From positions 1-9,377 of the forward strand of contig DAOUSP010000039.1 in assembly GCA_030627155.1 (NCBI GenBank): a stretch of DNA of 9,377 nt. The letters run 5' to 3'. The DNA comes from Candidatus Aminicenantota bacterium. GTDB taxonomy: Bacteria; Acidobacteriota; Aminicenantia; Aminicenantales; Aminicenantaceae. The notes beneath the pieces are model-generated. The model was given only the letters and a program-made list of their open reading frames with translations, searched no databases and had not been told where the DNA came from. Positions 1 to 5,411 of this stretch are shown here, piece by piece. How positions within the stretch are numbered: the first letter of the stretch is position 1; each line of letters begins with the position of its first letter. A program made the translations under genes and the position numbers.

Positions 1-285
1 AGCAATGAAAATTCACTCATCACGGCCATTCACGCAGGCACTGTGGTCTACTGTGATTACTTCCAGGGATACGGAAATCTGATTATCCTCGACCATGGAA
101 TGACCTATTATTCGCTTTATGGCCACTGCTCTAATTTTCTTGTGGAAAAAGGAGATTTTGTAGAGGCCGGGCAGCCAATTGCTATTGCAGGGGACAGCAG
201 TTTGCTTGTTGGGACAGCACTTTATTTTGAAATCCGCTTCAAAACAAAACCTCTGAACCCCTTGCAATGGCTAAGAAGAAGATGA
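1..285 (+). CDS. EnvC-like murein hydrolase activator, C-terminal LytM (M23) domain, 5' truncated
   Basis: The frame is open from the first base to the TGA at 283-285 and gives the last 94 residues of a longer protein that starts before the window. They form the second half of an M23/LytM domain: the GYGNLIILDHG strand, then LYGHCS, then a GDFVEAGQPIAIAG turn, ending with ALYFEIR and NPLQWL. The end closely resembles that of E. coli EnvC as I recall it (LYFEIR, then NPQPWL). EnvC is a periplasmic, division-associated factor that activates the amidases AmiA/AmiB and does not itself cut peptidoglycan. In active M23 enzymes the last motif is HxH; here it is A-L-Y (residues 73-75 of the visible part), while the His of YGH (residue 42) is kept. 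This supports a non-hydrolytic activator. The coiled-coil part expected upstream is outside the window. The next gene follows after 15-27 bases, so the two are probably co-transcribed. A general M23 family protein is the alternative name. Confidence 0.85.
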   Translation, partial: SNENSLITAIHAGTVVYCDYFQGYGNLIILDHGMTYYSLYGHCSNFLVEKGDFVEAGQPIAIAGDSSLLVGTALYFEIRFKTKPLNPLQWLRRR

Positions 286-312
286 TAGAATTAAGGTTAA
301 TTGTTTGGAAAA

Positions 313-1455
313 ATGTCACAAAAAAAAATAAGAATTATTCTCTTAACCATACTTCTGACTCTTTCTGTCTTCTTTTTTCTTGATAGAACATTTTTACGTG
401 GGGTTTCCATAAGTGCATCCCAAAATAAAACATTTAAAATTCTCGGAACAGTCATACGGCTTATACGGGATGACTATGTAGAAGAGCCAAACCCACAAAA
501 GACAATGGATGGAGCATTCAAAGGAATCGCTGACTCCCTTGATGTCCTTTCAAGTTACCTCGATAAAGAGAATCTGATTAAATACAATCAAAGAAAAGAT
601 AAAGACCTCAAGGACATCGGCATTATTCTTTATAAAAGATATGGCTCTTTCCCTATGGTAATAGGCATCAAGGAAAACTCCCCTGCCGAAAAAGAAGGCG
701 TTAAACTTGGCGAACTAATCAGCACTGTTGACGGCCAACCAACTTTGATGATGAGCATGCTCGAAGCAAACCTATATCTTAAAGATAAAGAATCACATCC
801 AATTAGAATCGAAATCGTCCGGGCTAATAAGAACGAGGTGTTAACTATTCCCCGCACACAAGTCCATACCAAGCCATTCGATTTCAATGAAGCCAAAAAC
901 ACAAGCGGAATATTAAAAATCCATAACTTTTATTCGACCTTAACAACAGAATTGAAAAAACATGTTATCCCGCAGTTAAAAAAACAAACAGCCCCCTTAA
1001 TTTTGGATTTAAGGGACTGTCATGAAGGAGACATTGAAGAAGCACGACGATTCATAAATTATTTTTTAAAAAAAGAAAAGATTGGATATTTCGAAAAGAA
1101 GGGAAAGTTCAAAGAATTTTTATCTTGCCTTGAGCCAGCCGACATCCCAACGCTTCCATTGATAATCTGGGTCAATCAAGCTACTATCGGACCGGCTGAA
1201 GTCGTCTCTGCCGTTCTAAAAAAACACAGAAATGCTACGGTCATCGGTTCCCCAACACTCGGCCTTGTGGCTAAGCAGCAATTTTTTACTTTAGATGACG
1301 GGACTGGCTTAGTTTTAACATCGGCAGTCTTTCACTTGAGCCTTGAAGAAAAATTATGGCAAAAGGGTCTTATCCCGGATATAAAGTTAAAAAAGGAAGA
1401 TCAAAGCTCAAGTGACTTCCTCAAAAAAACTTATGAAATCCTCCAAAAAAAGTGA
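313..1455 (+). CDS. S41 family (CtpA-like) PDZ protein, probably inactive peptidase
   Basis: This 380-residue protein has a membrane anchor (about residues 6-24), a helical lead-in, a PDZ domain (about 101-171, with NSPAEKEGVKLGELI) and a C-terminal S41 core (about 195-360). S41 tail-specific proteases cut periplasmic proteins with a Ser-Lys pair. Against the usual SASASE and FGKG motifs, this protein reads TIGPAE (291-296) and LGLV (316-319). The nucleophile position is Gly293, the lysine position is Leu318, and the Asp seen in E. coli Prc is Lys304. The usual DLRNNPGG is DLRDCHEG. The fold is recognisable but the catalytic residues are gone. A lysine three positions on (Lys321) is unlikely to substitute without a serine. 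The ATG at 313 has GGA three bases upstream; a TTG at 301, with AAGG four bases upstream, would add four residues and cannot be excluded. It lies between the EnvC-like gene and the deacetylase-fold gene, which suggests a role in controlling cell-wall cleavage, perhaps as a binding scaffold. Family is clear, function inferred. Confidence 0.85.
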   Translation: MSQKKIRIILLTILLTLSVFFFLDRTFLRGVSISASQNKTFKILGTVIRLIRDDYVEEPNPQKTMDGAFKGIADSLDVLSSYLDKENLIKYNQRKDKDLKDIGIILYKRYGSFPMVIGIKENSPAEKEGVKLGELISTVDGQPTLMMSMLEANLYLKDKESHPIRIEIVRANKNEVLTIPRTQVHTKPFDFNEAKNTSGILKIHNFYSTLTTELKKHVIPQLKKQTAPLILDLRDCHEGDIEEARRFINYFLKKEKIGYFEKKGKFKEFLSCLEPADIPTLPLIIWVNQATIGPAEVVSAVLKKHRNATVIGSPTLGLVAKQQFFTLDDGTGLVLTSAVFHLSLEEKLWQKGLIPDIKLKKEDQSSSDFLKKTYEILQKK

Positions 1456-1458
1456 TTC

Positions 1459-2631
1459 ATGCGGTTGAGCTGGTCGCCAAAAGGGTCTGATTTCCAAAAG
1501 TTTTCACGATATCTTTATATTTATTTATCAACTCTGGCCATTCTTTCCTTTATTGGATTGGATTATATCCAATGGAAAAATGGAGAGCATTCATATATAT
1601 TCTCTGGCATTTCACACAGGGAAAAAGAAAAAATAGAAGAAAAAGACCTGAACCACCTTGTTTTGAGCCAGATCTTGGAGTTCGGTGTTTCGCCTGATGC
1701 TATAACTCATTACATAGATGACCGGAACATACACCATGTGATGCTGGAACTTCCACTCAAGCAGTATCAACAACTGGCTCCTCTTCTCGAAATGAGCCTT
1801 GAGAAGGCAAATGCTACTGTCCGCCATAAAGAACAGGAACAAGACGAAAAAAAAATATACAATCTATGGACTGTTCGCGGAGAAAAAGAACAGAATCTTT
1901 CCATCCTTTTCTCCTGCCAGAAAGTTCCCATCTACCCTAAAGAAACGGTTATTTCTTATAAAGCCAAAAATAAAGTCTCAATAATCATCGATGATATGGG
2001 ATACAATCTCAGAGCCATCAATGAGTTGTGTTCTCTTGAAAAGCCGCTAACTATAGCCATCCTTCCATATAGTCCTTTGGCAAAGGAAACTGCATATATT
2101 GCACACCAAAATAATCTTGAAGTTTTACTTCATCTTCCGATGGAATCCGTCAACAATACAGAGGAAAACAACCATATGGAGGGAATAATCCATTCCAAAA
2201 TGAAGCAAGATGAAATAATCCAAATCGTTGAGCAAAGCATCCAGCAAGTCCCATATATCCATGGAGTGAATAACCATATGGGTTCCAAGATAACGGCTAA
2301 TGAGACGCTCATGCGGATTATATTGGAATGCATAAAGAAGAAAAATCTTTTCTTTATAGATAGCCGCACAACAAACCATTCTGTTGCATATAATCTTGCA
2401 CAATCATTAAAAATTCCTTCTACATACAGGCATGTATTTCTTGACAGTGAAGTCAACAAAGACAGCATTCGAGCCAAACTAATAGAGCTTTTTCAATTGG
2501 CGCAGAAAACTGGAGCAGCAGTAGGGATTGGCCATCCTCTTGATGAAACATTGAGTGTTCTAAAAAACAATTTACATCTTTTAGAAAGATACAACTGCGA
2601 AGCAGTCTATGCTTCTCAAGTTGTACAATAG
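1459..2631 (+). CDS. Divergent polysaccharide deacetylase (DUF610/YibQ family)
   Basis: A 390-residue protein with one N-terminal membrane segment (about residues 18-37), a linker and small N-terminal region (about 45-165), and a NodB-like barrel (about 172-385). The family signatures are clear: IIIDDMGYN (175-183), LTIAILPYSP, EVLLHLPME (221-229), NNHMGS (271-276), FFIDSRT (298-304), VFLD (326-329) and GIGHP (356-360). E. coli YibQ lies beside envC, and the same neighbourhood is found here, which supports a role in envelope or division biology; the reaction of YibQ-type proteins is, to my knowledge, not established. The start ATG is three bases after the stop of the S41 gene and has no clear ribosome binding site, so translation is probably coupled. 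It is longer than YibQ as I recall it (about 320 residues) because of the region between the anchor and the barrel. A run of nine A (1847-1855) lies at the end of that region. Confidence 0.92.
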   Translation: MRLSWSPKGSDFQKFSRYLYIYLSTLAILSFIGLDYIQWKNGEHSYIFSGISHREKEKIEEKDLNHLVLSQILEFGVSPDAITHYIDDRNIHHVMLELPLKQYQQLAPLLEMSLEKANATVRHKEQEQDEKKIYNLWTVRGEKEQNLSILFSCQKVPIYPKETVISYKAKNKVSIIIDDMGYNLRAINELCSLEKPLTIAILPYSPLAKETAYIAHQNNLEVLLHLPMESVNNTEENNHMEGIIHSKMKQDEIIQIVEQSIQQVPYIHGVNNHMGSKITANETLMRIILECIKKKNLFFIDSRTTNHSVAYNLAQSLKIPSTYRHVFLDSEVNKDSIRAKLIELFQLAQKTGAAVGIGHPLDETLSVLKNNLHLLERYNCEAVYASQVVQ

Positions 2632-2635
2632 AGCC

Positions 2636-2661
2636 CACCTACTTCCCAAGAAGAATAGGTG
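2636..2661 (+). terminator. Possible terminator hairpin after the envelope cluster
   Basis: CACCTA (2636-2641) pairs with TAGGTG (2656-2661), and TTC (2643-2645) pairs with GAA (2653-2655) with one bulged C, giving a nine-pair stem and a seven-base loop just after the stop of the deacetylase-fold gene. The following bases are only moderately T-rich (TCGCTTCTGTTGTT), so intrinsic termination would be weak. The independent promoter downstream is consistent with a transcript boundary here. Confidence 0.4.
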
Positions 2662-2708
2662 TCGCTTCTGTTGTTCCATGATATAAGTTTTTAGGCCTCA
2701 ATTAAAAT

Positions 2709-2737
2709 TTGCATAATTTTTTTCTTTTTATTATATT
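2709..2737 (+). promoter_or_regulatory. Sigma-70-like promoter for the 184-residue orphan
   Basis: TTGCAT (2709-2714) and TATATT (2732-2737) are separated by exactly 17 bases of very T-rich DNA. The predicted start of transcription, near 2744, leaves a leader of about 19 bases that just holds the ribosome binding site. The match to the -35/-10 consensus is by eye. Confidence 0.6.
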
Positions 2738-2750
2738 TAAATATGGAAAC

Positions 2751-2756
2751 AGGAGG
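2751..2756 (+). promoter_or_regulatory. Ribosome binding site AGGAGG that fixes the start at 2763
   Basis: A perfect AGGAGG sits six bases before the ATG at 2763. It decides against the longer TTG start at 2709, which lies inside the -35 box and has no ribosome binding site. Confidence 0.85.
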
Positions 2757-2762
2757 AAAAAA

Positions 2763-3317
2763 ATGAAAAAGTGGCCATTAATTATAGTATTTATCATAAT
2801 CATCCTTGTTGTTGCCATTATTTTCCAAAAATTAGGATTATGGAAAACCGTAACAGCTGATGAGCTCAAGGCCTCATTTGAAGTCCTGGATATAGAAACA
2901 AAATGGGTTGAAAAATATTATCAACCCTGGCCTCCAAGGCTAATTCTTGTTCCTGCTATTTCTTTTAGAATAAAAAACGTCTCAGATAAGCCTATTCACT
3001 ATATAAATTTTAATGCGAATTTCCGGTTCAAAGACGACTATGAAAATCTTGGAGACTGCTTTCTTGCTGCTATAAGAGGAGAACCTATTATGCCTGGAGA
3101 AATAAGCGAACCTATTCTCCTAAAAAGCAATTATGGCGTTGAAGGAAAATATTTGTCGTCATTTGAAAACAATCCACAATGGAAAGTTGTCGATGTCAAG
3201 CTCTTTGCCCAATCAAAAGGGTCTCAATACATTTTGCTTGGAGAATGGGAAGTATCCAGGAAAATCGACTTTAAAGAGCCTGAACCAGTGGGCAAAACTG
3301 AGGAACAAAAAAAATAA
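2763..3317 (+). CDS. Membrane-anchored extracytoplasmic protein of unknown function
   Basis: I do not recognise this 184-residue protein. Residues 5-21 are an uninterrupted hydrophobic segment after MKKW, so it is either a signal anchor or an uncleaved signal peptide; there is no lipobox cysteine. The rest (about 38-168) alternates short hydrophobic strands with polar turns and looks like a beta-sandwich of about 130 residues. Strand-like stretches are LILVPAISFRIKN, HYINFNANFRF and WKVVDVKLFA, and there is a PGEISEPILL segment before a conserved-looking SNYGVEGK. This general pattern (N-V-S in a turn, PGE-S before a strand) is seen in small periplasmic Ig-like domains, but I cannot name a family. 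There is one cysteine (Cys99), and the tail is charged (EPEPVGKTEEQKK). It has its own promoter and a strong ribosome binding site, stands apart from the upstream cluster and is convergent with the mfd operon. The start is well supported; the function is unknown. Confidence 0.8.
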   Translation: MKKWPLIIVFIIIILVVAIIFQKLGLWKTVTADELKASFEVLDIETKWVEKYYQPWPPRLILVPAISFRIKNVSDKPIHYINFNANFRFKDDYENLGDCFLAAIRGEPIMPGEISEPILLKSNYGVEGKYLSSFENNPQWKVVDVKLFAQSKGSQYILLGEWEVSRKIDFKEPEPVGKTEEQKK

Positions 3318-3385
3318 TTTCCTATTTTTATCCCTTAAATGAAAGCTTGAAATTTGTATTTCCCCTGAAATAATGGATATAATAA

Positions 3386-3403
3386 GCTCTTGCTGACAAG
3401 AGC
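3386..3403 (-). terminator. Hairpin between convergent genes, likely terminator of the mfd operon
   Basis: GCTCTTG (3386-3392) and CAAGAGC (3397-3403) form a perfect seven-pair stem closed by a four-base loop. On the minus strand the stem is followed by TTATTATA, a T-rich though not pure U tract, 25 bases after the stop of the SurA-like gene. On the plus strand it is followed by ACCCTTTGCG, a poorer tract. Termination of the minus-strand operon is favoured; it may act in both directions. Confidence 0.5.
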
Positions 3404-3427
3404 ACCCTTTGCGGTTAATCGAGAGGA

Positions 3428-4408
3428 TTATTGAATCAATTCAAGAGGATTAGGGATTAGAATCTTAATGTAGCTTCGCTCTTTGAGCTTCTTTAAAAAT
3501 TCCTCATACTTATTTCTCCTTTTCTCCTCAAACAGCTTCTCTTCTATCTCTTTTCGGACCTCTTCAAAAGTTTTCAGGCGGCTCTCCTTCTTGGCTTCGA
3601 GCTTCAACATGTACCACCCACCTTTTACCTTCAACCAAGGGCTTACTTCTCCAATCTTTAGCTTTTCCACTTCCTGTTCCAAACTCATCTCAAGTTCTCC
3701 CTTCTTAAAGGTTCCTAGATCCCCTTGAGTTTCTTTTTCGGGTCCATCAGAGTATTGGCTTGCCAGGGACCCGAAATCATTTCCTTCAGCAATCTGTCTT
3801 TCAACTTCGTTCTTTCTCTCTTGAATTTCACTATCATTCACTCCCTCGGAAATGAGATAAATCGCACTTAATCGATATTCAGGGGGCTCAGTGAATTCAT
3901 CGTTGTGCTGTTTATAATAATTCACAATTTCCGCATCATCAATCACAATTCCCCTGTCAACTTCCGCAAATAATACCTGCTGTTTCAAAAAAGTTTCTTC
4001 CATATTTTTCTTCCAGACTTCAAAATCAATGCCTTGCTGCTGCATAATCCGCATTAACTCTTGGTCTGTTTCGATGTTGTTTTCTTTCTTAATATTTTCT
4101 ATGGTGAGCTTAATCTGCTCGCTCACATCCACACTTAGTTTCTTGGCTTCCTGAAAAAGCAAAAGTTCTGTAATCATCGTATTCAATAGTTCTTTACTCA
4201 ATCGATTATACTGCTTCTCAAACTCTTCGCCTTGGATTTGTTCTCTCAACATTTGATAAAGCGAATCATGCTGCATTTTATAGTCCGAAATAGTAATAAT
4301 ATCCTCGTTCACGATAGCTACAATAGCTTCAACAATTTCTTTTCCTCCAAGCCATGTAAAGGCAAAGAAAATCAAAAGCCACACGAATAATATTGTTTTT
4401 TTAGTCAT
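3428..4408 (-). CDS. SurA-like periplasmic chaperone with a degenerate PpiC domain
   Basis: A 326-residue exported protein with a signal peptide (about 1-22, core ILFVWLLIFFAFTWL, cleavage plausible near LGG). A SurA-type N-terminal chaperone region follows (about 27-165), opening with AIVNEDIITISDYKM. Next come a parvulin/PpiC domain (about 176-272) and a highly charged helical tail that would fold back on the chaperone region. SurA proteins escort outer membrane proteins across the periplasm. In active parvulins one His lies in the first strand (SHILV) and one in the last (GYHI). Here the positions read LSAIYLI and GGWYMLKL, so both are missing, as in SurA parvulin domains known to lack isomerase activity; it probably works as a chaperone only. 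The ATG overlaps the 3' end of the upstream PpiC gene by eight bases (ATGACTAA), with AGAGGA (4415-4420) six bases before it, so translation is coupled. It is the last gene of the operon. PrsA-like foldase is an alternative name. Confidence 0.88.
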   Translation of the reverse strand: MTKKTILFVWLLIFFAFTWLGGKEIVEAIVAIVNEDIITISDYKMQHDSLYQMLREQIQGEEFEKQYNRLSKELLNTMITELLLFQEAKKLSVDVSEQIKLTIENIKKENNIETDQELMRIMQQQGIDFEVWKKNMEETFLKQQVLFAEVDRGIVIDDAEIVNYYKQHNDEFTEPPEYRLSAIYLISEGVNDSEIQERKNEVERQIAEGNDFGSLASQYSDGPEKETQGDLGTFKKGELEMSLEQEVEKLKIGEVSPWLKVKGGWYMLKLEAKKESRLKTFEEVRKEIEEKLFEEKRRNKYEEFLKKLKERSYIKILIPNPLELIQ

Positions 4409-5387
4409 TAGTATTCCTCTGATATGGAAAGGATAAATTTTCTGGATGGAAGCTCCATTCCATTTGGTTTTTTAGCTCACTTAAATGTTTTGACACAAAA
4501 TTTTTGATTTTCTGGTCAAGCAGTTTCACTTGAATCTCAGCAGTAGCGTCTTCCTCTGAAACAAGCTCTGGTTCATATCTCTTATCAAGCCTGAAAATGT
4601 GGTATCCATAAGAAGACTCCACGACTGGGCTTATTTCTCCTTCTTTCAAAGAAAAAACAACTTTTTCTATTTCAAAAGGCAACTGCCCCATTTCAAAGAC
4701 CCCAACCTCTCCTCCCTTTGAAGACTCTGCCCCAATAGATTTTGTTCTGGCCAATTCCCTGAAGGTTTCTTCCTCGGCATTCTTCAGCTTTTCTAACACT
4801 TCAATAGCTTCCTCTTCTGTCTTGACCAATATCTGGCTGACTTTTACCCTTACTGGCTTCAAGAAATCCCTTTTATGAAGATCATAATATTCCTGAATTT
4901 CTTCCTTTTTTACTTCTATATCTTTCAAAAGATTGTAGATGTATTTTTCAACAAGCAGTCCTTCTATAAGGCTCTGTACTTCAATTTCATCTTCCCAAAT
5001 ATTCTTCCCTTTTGGCCAGGAGCTATTTAAAAGCTTCGTCAAATATTCTTTTTGCTCTTCCAATGAAATCGATATTTTTTGATTGCGTGCGGCCTCTAAA
5101 AAAAGCTTTTCCTCAATAAAATTGTCAGCCAGGCGACTCAAGGAATCAAGTGTTAACGAGCCGACATCTTCTCCGACGATACGACGGACATGTTTTTCAA
5201 AATCAGAATTAAAGTAAAAAGAATCTTGAATTTTCAGGATAATCAGATTTTGCTTTTCTGGATCCTGAATAACAAAAGAAGGCGTTTCCTCTTTAGCTTG
5301 TTCTCTTCGGCAGTCCATAACCATAAACAAGCATATAAGTGATGTAAAAAAAATAGCTGGAAAAGATTTTCTCTTTAGAAACTTCAT
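4401..5387 (-). CDS. PpiC/parvulin-type peptidyl-prolyl isomerase, probably lipid-anchored
   Basis: A 328-residue exported protein from the ATG at 5387. It has a signal sequence (hydrophobic core AIFFTSLICLFMVM) that ends at Cys26 followed by Arg-Arg. This resembles a lipoprotein signal, but Asp at -1 is not the usual Gly, Ala or Ser. A helical chaperone-like region (about 55-175) precedes a PpiC domain (about 178-272): VKVSQILVK, then SKGGEVGVFEMGQLP, then SYGYHIFRL. The second active-site His is present (His263) but the first position is Gln185 (SQILV for SHILV), so activity may be lower or lost. A TTG at 5402 would add MNFKK; neither start has a good ribosome binding site, and I prefer the ATG. 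The gene starts 24 bases after the mfd stop and ends inside the start of the next gene, so all three form an operon. It is a paralogue of its downstream neighbour and presumably works in the same step, folding of envelope proteins. Confidence 0.85.
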   Translation of the reverse strand: MKFLKRKSFPAIFFTSLICLFMVMDCRREQAKEETPSFVIQDPEKQNLIILKIQDSFYFNSDFEKHVRRIVGEDVGSLTLDSLSRLADNFIEEKLFLEAARNQKISISLEEQKEYLTKLLNSSWPKGKNIWEDEIEVQSLIEGLLVEKYIYNLLKDIEVKKEEIQEYYDLHKRDFLKPVRVKVSQILVKTEEEAIEVLEKLKNAEEETFRELARTKSIGAESSKGGEVGVFEMGQLPFEIEKVVFSLKEGEISPVVESSYGYHIFRLDKRYEPELVSEEDATAEIQVKLLDQKIKNFVSKHLSELKNQMEWSFHPENLSFPYQRNTND

Positions 5388-5411
5388 CTTTTTAAAATTC
5401 AATCCATTATA

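Noticed and set aside
2125..2477. Two minus-strand frames antisense to the deacetylase-fold gene
   Set aside because: They cover the conserved YibQ motifs on the other strand; their content is explained as shadow of that gene.
2709..2762. Longer start (TTG at 2709) for the 184-residue protein
   Set aside because: The TTG lies in the -35 box of the promoter, the added residues are low-complexity Phe/Leu/Ile from T-rich DNA, and a perfect ribosome binding site points to the ATG at 2763.
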